In this document: positions 7,397 through 14,625 of the stretch, piece after piece
How the letters are laid out: the number at the start of each line of letters is the position of its first letter
How positions within the stretch are numbered: the stretch's first letter is position 1
Source of the DNA: TMED8 sp038125725
GTDB lineage: Bacteria > Pseudomonadota > Alphaproteobacteria > Rhodospirillales > Casp-alpha2
Assembly (NCBI GenBank): GCA_038125725.1
Contig: JAYPEK010000058.1
Location: forward strand, 1-21,804
Reading direction: 5' to 3'
Length of the DNA stretch: 21,804 bases
Position numbers and translations under genes: made by a program
Notes under the pieces: generated by a model
The model's database searches: none
What the model was told of the DNA's origin: nothing
Seen by the model: only the letters and a program-made list of their open reading frames with translations

Positions 7397-7720
7397 TCAA
7401 TTCCCGCCGGCCGCGCGGTCCGGCGTCGCACTGCCGCCGAGCGCGCAGCAATTCTCCTGCAGATAGGCCGCCAAGCGGTCGACGGCATCGACGTCGGCGG
7501 TGTAGATCAACGAGCGTCCCTGGCGTTCGACCTGGACCAAGCCGGCCTGTTTCAGTTGTGCCAGATGGAACGAAAGCGTCGCGCCGGGCAGACCGAGAAG
7601 CTCGCCGATGCGCCCCACCGGCAGGCCGGCTGGCTGGTATTCGACCAGCGTGCGGAAGATATCCAGGCGCGATTCCTGGGCAAGGGCCGCAAGGGCGGCG
7701 ATGGCGTCTGTCTTTTCCAT
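7397..7720 (-). CDS. ArsR-family winged-helix regulator
   Basis: Starting at the ATG at 7720 the product has 107 residues. It begins AIAALAALAQESRLDIFR and has the winged helix at about 33-75 with GATLSFHLAQLKQAGLV as recognition region and a GRSLIYTAD wing. It ends with a vicinal Cys pair (Cys91-Cys92 in ENCC). The classical ELCVCDL arsenic/cadmium site is absent. The CC pair recurs in this subgroup and could sense thiol-reactive or metal ligands, but this is inference. It is transcribed divergently from the class III aminotransferase 181 bases away. A TTGACA box (7754-7759, minus) lies upstream, but its -10 (GACCCT) is poor. No obvious terminator follows. Confidence 0.88.
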   Translation of the reverse strand: MEKTDAIAALAALAQESRLDIFRTLVEYQPAGLPVGRIGELLGLPGATLSFHLAQLKQAGLVQVERQGRSLIYTADVDAVDRLAAYLQENCCALGGSATPDRAAGGN

Positions 7721-7901
7721 GGCTGCACGCAGGGTCGCGCACCGCTCGGGGCATGTCAACGGGCCTCCGCAGCCGTACGATCCATGGGGAAAGCGCCCGA
7801 ATGACGGCCAGGATAAGGGTTGTCTCCGGCGCGCCGAAGAGGCATCTTGGCACCTTCCCAACCAGCTCAGCCGGCCGCGGTCGCGAACGGAGATATTTGC
7901 C

Positions 7902-9290
7902 ATGAATTTCGCCCCCAATTCCCCGGAAGCCCGGGACATCGCCTACCATCTGCACGGTCAGACGGATCTCAAAGCGCATGAGAGCAAGGGGCCAATGATC
8001 ATCGGCAAGGGGTCCGGCGTGCGTGTCTACGACGAAGCTGGCAACGAGTATATCGAGGGTCTGGCCGGACTGTGGTCGGTGTCGCTGGGCTTCAATGAAC
8101 CGCGCCTGGTGGAGGCGGCGAAACGCCAGCTCGAGACGCTCCCCTACTATCATTCCTTCGCCCACAAGGCGGCGATGCCGACCATCGACCTGGCGGAGAA
8201 GCTGATCGGCCTGGCGCCAGTGCCCATGTCCAAGGTGGTGTTCCAGAACTCCGGCTCGGAAGCCGTCGACACGGCGATGAAATTCGTCTGGTACTATCAC
8301 AACGCCATCGGCAAGCCCGACAAGAAGAAGATCATCGCGCGCGTCAGCGCCTATCACGGCACCGGCATCGCGTCCGCCAGCCTCACCGGCCTGGCGCGCA
8401 TGCACGAGGCCTTCGATTTGCCGATCACCGATCGGGTGCTGCGCACCGACTGTCCGCACTTCTACAAGTTCGGCGAAGAGGGCGAGACGGAAGAGCAGTT
8501 CGCGACCCGCTGCGCCGAGAACCTGGAGAAACTGATCGAGGAAGAGGGCCCGGAAACCGTCGGCGCCTTCATCGCCGAGCCGATCATGGGCGCCGGCGGC
8601 GTCATCGTGCCGGCGGCGACATATTTCGAAAAGGTCCAGGCAGTGCTGAAGAAGCACGACATCCTGTTCATCGCCGACGAGGTGATCTGCGGCTTTGGTC
8701 GCACCGGCAACATGTGGGGCTGCCAGACCTTCGATCTTGAACCCGACATGATCACCTGCGCCAAGGCGCTGTCGTCGTCGTACCTGCCGATCTCGGCCGT
8801 GTTCATCAACGACAAGATCTACCAGGGGGTGAAGGAGAAGAGCGGCGAGATCGGCGTGTTCGGTCACGGCTACACCTATTCCGGCCATCCGGTGCCGGCG
8901 GCGGTGGCGCTCGAGACCCTGAAGATTTACGAGGAGCGCGACATCGTCGGCCACGTCAGGAGCGTCGCGCCGACCCTCCAGGACGGTCTCCGGCGGTTCG
9001 CCGACCATCCGCTGGTGGGCGAGGTGCGGGGCGTCGGCCTGATCGGCGGGGTCGAGTTGATGGCCGACCGTGAGAAAGCGACTGCCTTCGCGCCTTCGGC
9101 CAAGGTCGGCCCGACGGTGCAAGGCATGGCCGAGGCGAACGGCCTGATCATCCGTGCCATGGGCGACACCATCGGCTTCTGCCCGCCGCTGGTGATTTCC
9201 ACCGACGATATCGAGGACCTGTTGGGCCGCTTTGCCAAGACCCTCGACGATGCGCTCGAGTGGGCCAACGGCGAAGGCCTCGTCGGTTAA
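7902..9290 (+). CDS. Class III pyridoxal-phosphate aminotransferase (omega-amine:pyruvate type)
   Basis: A 462-residue cytosolic PLP enzyme that transfers an amino group, probably from an amine or omega-amino acid to pyruvate. Motifs are NSGSEAVDTA (116-125), YHG (151-153), Asp259 in FIADEVICGFGRTG (ring nitrogen contact), and Lys288 in CAKALSSSY, the Schiff-base lysine. The GLAGLWSVSLGF and RAMGDTIGFCPPL segments match the amine-pyruvate / SpuC-like branch. The ATG at 7902 is preceded by GGAG at a good distance; the frame is open upstream but that part is the shadow of the ArsR gene. The true donor (putrescine, beta-alanine, taurine or other) cannot be read. The divergent ArsR gene is its likeliest local regulator. 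Confidence 0.93.
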   Translation: MNFAPNSPEARDIAYHLHGQTDLKAHESKGPMIIGKGSGVRVYDEAGNEYIEGLAGLWSVSLGFNEPRLVEAAKRQLETLPYYHSFAHKAAMPTIDLAEKLIGLAPVPMSKVVFQNSGSEAVDTAMKFVWYYHNAIGKPDKKKIIARVSAYHGTGIASASLTGLARMHEAFDLPITDRVLRTDCPHFYKFGEEGETEEQFATRCAENLEKLIEEEGPETVGAFIAEPIMGAGGVIVPAATYFEKVQAVLKKHDILFIADEVICGFGRTGNMWGCQTFDLEPDMITCAKALSSSYLPISAVFINDKIYQGVKEKSGEIGVFGHGYTYSGHPVPAAVALETLKIYEERDIVGHVRSVAPTLQDGLRRFADHPLVGEVRGVGLIGGVELMADREKATAFAPSAKVGPTVQGMAEANGLIIRAMGDTIGFCPPLVISTDDIEDLLGRFAKTLDDALEWANGEGLVG

Positions 9291-9384
9291 GCGCGGCAAC
9301 GCCGGCAGCGCTGCAATATTGCCGCCAAAATTCCGCCGTAGCCTGCAACGGCGAAGACACGGAAACCGGAGGCTTCGAACCGGC

Positions 9385-9918
9385 ATGCGTATTCTGAAGT
9401 CGATGCTGCCGTTGGCCGTGCTGGCCTTCATGGCCGCCGCGCCCGCCGGCGCCAGCGATCCGGCGCCGCCCAAGAAAGAGCAGTCGCCGCGCGAGAAGTT
9501 CGCCCTGCCGACGCACGTGCAGATGTCGCCCATGATGGTGCCGATCAACCACCGCATCATCAGCACCTCGGCGATCACTATTTTTCTGGAGCCGGTCAAG
9601 CGCGAGGACGTCGGGCGCATTTGCAACAACGTGCCGCGCATTCGTGACGCCGTGCTGCGGCTTTTGTCGCGCGATCCGATTCCGACCCGTGCCAACAAGT
9701 TGCAGCTCGACGGCCTTGCCGAGCGCATGATGCCGGCAATCAATGCCGTCCTCGATGAGGAGAAGATCAAGGGCGTGCACCTGGAGCCCGGCATGGTCAA
9801 CCTGGCCGGGCGCGCCGGCGGTATTTCCAGGCTGCCCTTCGCCACCATCAACGGCTGCAGCGGCATCAAGGAAATCGAGGAAAAGCTCGCGGCCGAAAAG
9901 GCCAAGGAGAAGCACTGA
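9385..9918 (+). CDS. Exported small protein with a FliL-like domain
   Basis: A 177-residue protein starting at the ATG at 9385 after a GGAGG site. Residues 1-23 form a signal peptide (basic start, hydrophobic core, AGAS cleavage region), so the mature protein is probably periplasmic. The central part (about 45-135) has the layout of FliL-like domains: MSPMMVPI, a beta strand ending in FLEP, a helix with NNVPRIRDAVLRLL, an LDGLAERMMPAINAVL helix and a final KIKGVHLEP strand. Unlike FliL there is no retained transmembrane anchor and no flagellar gene nearby. The C-terminal tail is rich in Glu and Lys. It follows the aminotransferase by 94 bases and could be in the same transcript. Function unknown; the FliL link is from reading, not from a profile search. 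Confidence 0.7.
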   Translation: MRILKSMLPLAVLAFMAAAPAGASDPAPPKKEQSPREKFALPTHVQMSPMMVPINHRIISTSAITIFLEPVKREDVGRICNNVPRIRDAVLRLLSRDPIPTRANKLQLDGLAERMMPAINAVLDEEKIKGVHLEPGMVNLAGRAGGISRLPFATINGCSGIKEIEEKLAAEKAKEKH

Positions 9919-9933
9919 GCCCGCTCTCGGCAC

Positions 9934-9963
9934 CTTGACAGGCGGCCCAATCGGACCAAATCT
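9934..9963 (+). promoter_or_regulatory. Candidate heat-shock (RpoH-type) promoter of hsp20
   Basis: CTTGAC (9934-9939) is followed after 16 bases by CCAAATCT (9956-9963). This resembles the alphaproteobacterial RpoH pattern (CTTGAC-like -35, C-rich and AT-containing -10). The -35 also fits sigma-70 (TTGACA at 9935-9940). Transcription starting near 9970 would give a leader of about 88 bases. Confidence 0.4.
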
Positions 9964-9990
9964 AATCTCATGGACGGCGGTGCGATTTCG

Positions 9991-10050
9991 GCCGTGGTCC
10001 GACGGCGCTCCCGGACGGGAGGCCGCAACGGCGCTCGCTCATGAGAGGAG
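9991..10050 (+). promoter_or_regulatory. Candidate ROSE-like RNA thermometer in the hsp20 leader
   Basis: Three successive hairpins can be drawn in the leader. GCCGT (9991-9995) pairs with ACGGC (10002-10006). CTCCC (10008-10012) pairs with GGGAG (10017-10021). A weak SD hairpin then pairs CTC (10034-10036) with GAG (10048-10050) and CT (10038-10039) with AG (10044-10045) around the loop CATG. The last one hides the ribosome binding site GAGGAG. The anti-SD strand contains TCGCT (10035-10039), matching the UYGCU signature of ROSE thermometers. G10037 faces G10047 as in the known G-G pair. The helix is weak, as expected for melting at heat-shock temperature. Confidence 0.45.
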
Positions 10051-10057
10051 ATAGACC

Positions 10058-10525
10058 ATGTCGCGCATGTCCGCTTTCAACAGCCCGCTGCTGCTGGGCT
10101 TCGATCACCTGGAACGCATGCTGGACCGCGCGTCGCGCGCGTCGGCCGAGGGCTATCCCCCCTACAACATCGAACAGACCAGCGAAAACGGCCTGCGCAT
10201 CACGCTCGCCGTGGCCGGTTTCTCCATGGACGACTTGAGCGTCACCATCGAGGACAATCAACTGATCATCCGTGGCAAGCAGGACGACGCCCAGGACGTG
10301 GACCGGGTGTTCATTCATCGCGGCATCGCGGCGCGCCAGTTCCAGCGCGCCTTCGTGCTGGCCGAAGGCATCGAAGTCACCGGCGCCGGACTCGACAACG
10401 GGCTCCTGCATATCGAGTTGGAGCGCATCCAGCCGGAACCGGAAGTGCGCACCATCAAGATCGAAAGCGGATTGAAGGGCGAAAAGCCCGGCGCGCGCCA
10501 GACCATCGACGTGGAAAGCAACTAA
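10058..10525 (+). CDS. Small heat-shock protein, Hsp20/alpha-crystallin family
   Basis: A 155-residue IbpA-type holdase chaperone that binds unfolding proteins in the cytosol independently of ATP and hands them to the DnaK/ClpB systems. The short N-terminal arm (to about 34) has the FDHLERMLDR segment common to the group. The alpha-crystallin domain spans about 35-125 with PPYNIE, LAVAGFSMDDLSV and the signature AGLDNGLLHIELER (110-123). A polar tail carries a VRTIKI motif (130-135), fitting the I-x-I contact of oligomers. The ribosome site GAGGAG sits seven bases before the ATG and can be sequestered in the leader. The DUF1150 gene follows after 87 bases. Confidence 0.95.
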   Translation: MSRMSAFNSPLLLGFDHLERMLDRASRASAEGYPPYNIEQTSENGLRITLAVAGFSMDDLSVTIEDNQLIIRGKQDDAQDVDRVFIHRGIAARQFQRAFVLAEGIEVTGAGLDNGLLHIELERIQPEPEVRTIKIESGLKGEKPGARQTIDVESN

Positions 10526-10612
10526 CCGGCGCGGCAGCCCCGGAACCGATTACGACATCCGAAATCCGTCATCAGCCCGTCGCCTGGCGAGGGCCGTATA
10601 GGAGTTTCCCCC

Positions 10613-10840
10613 ATGCATGACCATCCCCAATCGCAATCCGCCCTGGCCGCCGAAGCCAGTCAGAACTTCGCCCAATGGGGCCTCGGCGAGGTTGCCTATA
10701 TCAAGCTGGAAAGCATCGGCGGCAAGCGGCTTTTCGTCATCCATGCCGCCGACGGCGAGCGCCTGATGGCCGCCGACAGTTTCGAATTGGCGGCCGCGGC
10801 GGCGGTGCAGAACGGCCTGATGCCGGTGCACGCGCAATAA
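10613..10840 (+). CDS. DUF1150 family protein
   Basis: A 75-residue cytosolic protein of the DUF1150 family, which in Alphaproteobacteria is regularly found just downstream of an hsp20 gene. Recognisable parts are the G-E-V-A-Y-I-K segment near residues 25-31, then LFVIHAADGERLMAADSFELA (a strand, a turn and a short helix). The ATG follows a good AGGAG site. No catalytic motif is visible. The constant pairing suggests a role connected to small heat-shock proteins; that is inference from gene neighbourhood. Confidence 0.85.
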   Translation: MHDHPQSQSALAAEASQNFAQWGLGEVAYIKLESIGGKRLFVIHAADGERLMAADSFELAAAAAVQNGLMPVHAQ

Positions 10841-10873
10841 AAAAAACGGAAATCGGCTAGGCCGCTTCCGTTT
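10839..10873 (-). terminator. Rho-independent terminator of ptsN
   Basis: Read on the minus strand, a stem with one bulged base and one mismatch (arms at 10844-10857 and 10861-10873) is followed directly by eight T residues (complement of A run 10839-10846). The left arm includes part of the ptsN stop codon, and the T run ends beside the stop of the convergent DUF1150 gene. The same stem without a good T run may also slow the plus-strand transcript. Confidence 0.8.
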
Positions 10874-11321
10874 CCGCGTTTTCGGAAAGAATGGCGAAAA
10901 GCGCGTCCGGCGTGTCGGTGCCGCGCAGTTTCTCGCAGACCTTGTTGTCGCGCAGGATTCGGGACACCCGGGCCAGCGCTTTCAGGTGGTCGGCACCGGC
11001 CGATTCCGGCGCCAGCAGCAGGAAGATCAGGTCAACCGGCCGCTCGTCGATGGCCTGGAAGTCGACCGGCTGTTCCAGCCGCGCGAATAGGCCGTGCAGC
11101 TTTTCCAGCGATGACAGCTTGCCGTGCGGAATGGCGATGCCGGCGCCAACGCCGGTGGTGCCCAACCGTTCACGCTCCATCAGCACCTCGAAGATGGCGC
11201 GTTCGTGCTCGCCGGTGATGTCCGCGGCGCGGCGCGAAAGTTCCTGCAGCACCTGCTTCTTGGAGGTCGCGTGAAGATTGGCGACGACGGCATCCGCGGT
11301 GATGAGATCGGTGATCTCCAT
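10857..11321 (-). CDS. ptsN: PTS-Ntr EIIA component
   Basis: EIIA-Ntr, 154 residues, is the last phosphate acceptor of the regulatory nitrogen PTS (EI-Ntr, NPr, EIIA-Ntr). In Proteobacteria it controls potassium transport, nitrogen and envelope responses by protein contacts rather than sugar uptake. The phosphorylated His66 lies in GIAIPHGK, preceded by the LGTTGVGAG turn. The C-terminal LLLAPESAGADHLKAL helix region is typical. The ATG at 11321 has an AAGG site. It lies 35 bases after hpf, the usual position in the rpoN-hpf-ptsN order, and ends in a strong terminator. Confidence 0.97.
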   Translation of the reverse strand: MEITDLITADAVVANLHATSKKQVLQELSRRAADITGEHERAIFEVLMERERLGTTGVGAGIAIPHGKLSSLEKLHGLFARLEQPVDFQAIDERPVDLIFLLLAPESAGADHLKALARVSRILRDNKVCEKLRGTDTPDALFAILSENAETEAA

Positions 11322-11356
11322 GCTCGTACCTTTTCGTCCGGTTGTGCCGGCCGGCG

Positions 11357-11935
11357 TCAGCTGCCGCTGTTCGCCGGATCGATCCAGCCGATGTTGCCGT
11401 CAGGGCGGCGATAAACGACGTTGAAACCGCCGCTGGCGCTGTTGCGGAACATGACCAACGGTGCGTCGGCCAAATCCATACGCATCACTGCCTCGCTCAC
11501 CGTCAGGGTGGCGATTTCCGTCTGCATCTCGGCGATGATCATCGGCGGCTGGTCTTCGTGCGGCTCTTCGTCGGCCGTTTCCGGCTGGATCACGTACTGC
11601 TGCGCGGGCAGCAGGTTGTCGTCGTTACGGGCTTTCTGATGGTGGTTGGAAAGCCGGCGCTTGTAACGGCGAAGCTGCTTCGCCACCCGGTCGAGGGCGC
11701 CGTCGAAGGCGCCATAGGCATCGGCGCCCTGGGAGGCGCTCTGCACCACCAGGCCGCGCGGGCCCGGATGCACCGAAATATCGGCCTTCAGTTCGCCGCC
11801 ATCGCGCGAAAAAATCACGGTGGCGTCGATGGCGTGGTCAAAATACTTGCCGACAATGCTGGTGAGGTTGTCCGTGGCGTGGGTGCGCAATGCATCTCCA
11901 ACGTCCAAGTTCTTTCCTTTGACGGAGATATCCAT
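11357..11935 (-). CDS. hpf: Ribosome hibernation promoting factor, long form
   Basis: A 192-residue long-type HPF (RaiA family) that binds the ribosome at the 30S decoding region and promotes inactive 100S dimers in stationary phase. The N-terminal S30AE domain (about 1-105) has MDISVKGKNLDVGDALR, the DATVIF strand and the basic helix QLRRYKRRL. A variable acidic linker follows, then the C-terminal dimerisation domain (about 130-190) with SEAVMRMDLADAPLVMFRN and the GGFNVVYRRPDGNIGWIDP end. A 261-base gap separates it from rpoN, and a sigma-70-like promoter is found there, so it can be expressed separately. Confidence 0.96.
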   Translation of the reverse strand: MDISVKGKNLDVGDALRTHATDNLTSIVGKYFDHAIDATVIFSRDGGELKADISVHPGPRGLVVQSASQGADAYGAFDGALDRVAKQLRRYKRRLSNHHQKARNDDNLLPAQQYVIQPETADEEPHEDQPPMIIAEMQTEIATLTVSEAVMRMDLADAPLVMFRNSASGGFNVVYRRPDGNIGWIDPANSGS

Positions 11936-12094
11936 GAATTACGAGATCCGTTGGCTAAAGCGGTTTTTGTCTTTGAATTATGGTTTCGCTGCCGACCTAG
12001 GCCGATGTCGAAAACCGCGAACGTCCCTTTCGACGTATACGCTGTTCCGGGCGCATCGCGGGCTAAACTCCCCTCGGGGCCGGCGAAGGCCAGG

Positions 12095-12123
12095 ACATTA
12101 GTTGCCGAGCCACGGGGTGTCAA
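12095..12123 (-). promoter_or_regulatory. Sigma-70 type promoter of hpf-ptsN
   Basis: On the minus strand a consensus TTGACA (12118-12123) is followed after 17 bases by TAATGT (12095-12100); ACTAAT two bases earlier is an alternative -10. It lies in the 261-base gap 11936-12196 between rpoN and hpf and implies a leader of about 150 bases. I see no gene and no convincing -24/-12 sigma-54 site in the gap. A 6-base CCGCCG/CGGCGG stem just after the rpoN stop lacks a T-run. Confidence 0.5.
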
Positions 12124-12196
12124 CACTTCCGGAGCCCGATTGGCGGGGCGATTTTCTGCCCCTTGGCGCACCGCCGAAAGCCCCCGGCGGGGTGCC

Positions 12197-13747
12197 CTAA
12201 AGCGCTTTCTCCCGGCGCCGCTGCACTGATGACGGAATGCGCATGGCCTCGCGGTACTTGGCCACCGTGCGCCGCGCGATATCGACGCCGTCGGCTCTCA
12301 GCATGGCCACCAGTTTGTCGTCGGACAGAATTTTTTTCGGGTCCTCGGCGTCGATCAGCGCCTTGATGCGGTGGCGTACGGCCTCCGCCGAATGGGCGTC
12401 ACCGCCCTCGCTGGACGCGATCGCGGGGGTGAAGAAGTATTTCAGCTCGAAGATGCCGCGGGGCGTGGCCATGAACTTGTTCGACGTCACGCGGCTGACC
12501 GTGCTTTCGTGCATCTCGATGGCTTCGGCGATGTCGCGCAGCACCAGCGGCTTCAGGTGCTGCACGCCGTGGGTAAAGAACTTCTCCTGCTGGCGCACCA
12601 GTTCGGTGGCGACCTTGAGGATCGTGGTGGCGCGCTGATGCAACGCCTTGACCAGCCAGTTGGCGGACTGGAACTGTTCGGTGATGTATTGCTTATCGGC
12701 TTTCGAGCGCGCCTGGGTGCGGATCTGGGCGTAGTACTGGTTGTTGACCAGGACGCGCGGCAGGCTGGCGCTGTTGAGTTCGATGATCCAGCCGCCGCCG
12801 GGGCGCGCGCGCATCAACACGTCGGGGGTGACGGGCTGCGCCACGTCGGCATCGAAGGGGGATGCGGGGCGCGGGTTGAGGGCGTGAATCTCGGCGATCA
12901 TGTCGGCCAGGTCTTCGTCGTCGCAGCGGCACACCTGCGCCAGCTTCTTCATCTCCCGCCGGGCCAGCATTTCCAGGTTGTCGAGGAACGTCGCCATGCA
13001 GGGGTCCAGGCGGTCCTTGTCCTTGAGCTGCAGGGCCAGGCATTCACGCAGGTCGCGGGCGAAGATGCCGGGGGGATCGAACTGCTGCAGGCGTTCGATG
13101 ACGCGCTCCACCTCTTCCATGGAACAGCCCATGGCCTCGGCGACGCTTTCCACGTCGCCGCTCAGGTAGCCGGTGTCGTCGAGCAGGTCGATCAACTGTA
13201 CCGCGATCAGCCGCTCGTCGCCGCCGGGCAGTTCCATGGACACCTGTTCCAAAAGGTGGTTGCGCAGCGACGGCTGTTCGGTGAGCGTCTGCTCCAGGTC
13301 GGGTTCCAGCGTATCGAAACCGCCGCCGGACGACGGATAGGGGCTTTCGGCGAAGGCCGGTTCCTCCCAGGCCGACGGGCCGTCCAGATGGGTGTCGCTG
13401 GCGCCGTGTTCGTCGTGCGAATAAAGATTGTCGTAATCGGTGTCGTAACCCAGGTCCTGCTCCAGCGCCGCCTCCTGGGGGGCTTCGAAGTCCATGTCGG
13501 CGAGGGCTTCGGGATCGGGCTCGCCGTCGGCGACCAGGTCGTCGGCATGAACGTCCAGCGGCTCGTCACCGGCCTCGCCCGGCGCCGGTTCGTCGCGCTC
13601 CAGCATCGGGTTTTCGCTCAGCTCCTGCTCGACGTAGGCGGCGAGGTCCAGGTTGGAAAGCTGCAGCAGCTTGATCGCCTGCTGCAACTGGGGGGTCATG
13701 ATGAGCGCCTGGCTCTGGCGCTGTTCTAGACGGGGAGCGAGGACCAT
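12197..13747 (-). CDS. rpoN: RNA polymerase sigma-54 factor
   Basis: Sigma-54, 516 residues, directs RNA polymerase to -24/-12 promoters and needs AAA+ activators; it serves nitrogen assimilation, flagella and other systems. Region I is the Gln/Leu-rich start (LEQRQSQALIMTPQLQQAIKLL, 7-28, with SNLDLAAYVEQELSENPMLE). Region II is long and acidic (about 50-160). The core-binding domain follows, and the C-terminal RpoN box ARRTVAKYRE lies at 491-500, preceded by the helix-turn-helix part. All domains are intact. It starts 9 bases after lptB, a linkage known widely in Proteobacteria, so its expression probably depends on the lpt operon. Confidence 0.98.
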   Translation of the reverse strand: MVLAPRLEQRQSQALIMTPQLQQAIKLLQLSNLDLAAYVEQELSENPMLERDEPAPGEAGDEPLDVHADDLVADGEPDPEALADMDFEAPQEAALEQDLGYDTDYDNLYSHDEHGASDTHLDGPSAWEEPAFAESPYPSSGGGFDTLEPDLEQTLTEQPSLRNHLLEQVSMELPGGDERLIAVQLIDLLDDTGYLSGDVESVAEAMGCSMEEVERVIERLQQFDPPGIFARDLRECLALQLKDKDRLDPCMATFLDNLEMLARREMKKLAQVCRCDDEDLADMIAEIHALNPRPASPFDADVAQPVTPDVLMRARPGGGWIIELNSASLPRVLVNNQYYAQIRTQARSKADKQYITEQFQSANWLVKALHQRATTILKVATELVRQQEKFFTHGVQHLKPLVLRDIAEAIEMHESTVSRVTSNKFMATPRGIFELKYFFTPAIASSEGGDAHSAEAVRHRIKALIDAEDPKKILSDDKLVAMLRADGVDIARRTVAKYREAMRIPSSVQRRREKAL

Positions 13748-13756
13748 GGGCCAGGG

Positions 13757-14551
13757 TCAGAGACTGAAGCGGTCGCCCAGGTAGACGCGGCGAACATCCT
13801 CGTTGCCGACGATATCCGTGGGCGCACCCTCCATCAGCATCATGCCGTCATGGATGATGTAGGCGCGGTCAATGACGTCGAGGGTTTCACGGACGTTGTG
13901 GTCGGTGATCAGCACCCCGATGCCGCGGTCCTTGAGGTGCGACACCAGGTCGCGGATGTCGCCCACCGCGATGGGGTCGATGCCGGCGAAAGGCTCATCC
14001 AGAAGCACGAAGTGCGGGTTCGATGCCAAAGCCCGGGCAATTTCGACGCGCCGGCGTTCGCCGCCGGACAAGGCCAGCGCCGGGGTGCGGCGCAGGTGCG
14101 TGATCGAAAACTCCGCCAACAGCGCGTCGAGGATGGCCTCGCGCCGGTCGCGGGATTTTTCAGCCACTTCCAGGACGGCACGGATATTGTTCTCCACCGT
14201 CAGACCGCGGAAGATCGAGGCCTCCTGCGGCAGGTAGCCGATGCCAAGCCGCGCGCGCCGGTACATGGGGAGCCCGGTAATGTCGGAGCCGTCGAGGATG
14301 ACGCTGCCGTGGTCGGGCTGGATCAGGCCGGTGATCATGTAGAAGCAGGTGGTCTTGCCGGCGCCGTTGGGTCCCAGCAGGCCGACCGCCTCGCCGCGCT
14401 GCAGTTCCAGGCTGACGCCGCGCACCACGGGGCGTTTCTTAAAGCGCTTGCCGATGTTGATGGCGGAGAGGCCGCGGTTGTCCGCGACCAGGCGCGGGCC
14501 CTGGCTTTCGGCCTCGTCGGTACGGTGCGTCTGGACCGTGGAATCCGTCAA
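13757..14551 (-). CDS. lptB: LPS export ABC transporter ATPase
   Basis: LptB is the cytoplasmic ATPase of the LptB2FG complex that extracts lipopolysaccharide from the inner membrane and pushes it along the LptC-LptA-LptD bridge. The 264 residues contain Walker A GPNGAGKTT (60-68), Q-loop Gln109, signature LSGGERRR (161-168), Walker B with LLDEPFAGIDP (183-193, Glu186) and switch His218 in TDHN. The start is a TTG at 14551 with GGGGA about 10 bases upstream. It gives an extra 25-residue polar N-terminus compared with E. coli LptB. lptF and lptG are not in this window. Confidence 0.97.
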   Translation of the reverse strand: MTDSTVQTHRTDEAESQGPRLVADNRGLSAINIGKRFKKRPVVRGVSLELQRGEAVGLLGPNGAGKTTCFYMITGLIQPDHGSVILDGSDITGLPMYRRARLGIGYLPQEASIFRGLTVENNIRAVLEVAEKSRDRREAILDALLAEFSITHLRRTPALALSGGERRRVEIARALASNPHFVLLDEPFAGIDPIAVGDIRDLVSHLKDRGIGVLITDHNVRETLDVIDRAYIIHDGMMLMEGAPTDIVGNEDVRRVYLGDRFSL

Positions 14552-14625
14552 GCTTTCGTCCCCTGTCGGGCTGTTTTGGCGGTCTGTTTTTCAGTCCTGG
14601 GCGGTGGATCGCGCGACCGTTTCGA

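Noticed and set aside
7608..7901. Upstream extension of the aminotransferase frame
   Set aside because: It overlaps the divergent ArsR gene and does not resemble class III enzymes; the ATG at 7902 has a good GGAG site.
7338..10028. An 896-codon minus-strand open frame
   Set aside because: It lies antisense to the aminotransferase, exported protein and part of the regulator region, shows Arg/His-rich non-domain sequence and reflects high GC content.
11936..12196. A sigma-54 -24/-12 promoter before hpf
   Set aside because: TGGC and GC-like fragments occur, but no GG-N10-GC pair with correct flanks was found.
12130..12200. Hairpin after the rpoN stop as an intrinsic terminator
   Set aside because: A CCGCCG/CGGCGG stem exists, but no T-run follows on the minus strand, so I do not call a terminator.
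12371..13729. A 452-codon plus-strand open frame
   Set aside because: Exact antisense shadow of rpoN; no recognisable motif or ribosome binding site.
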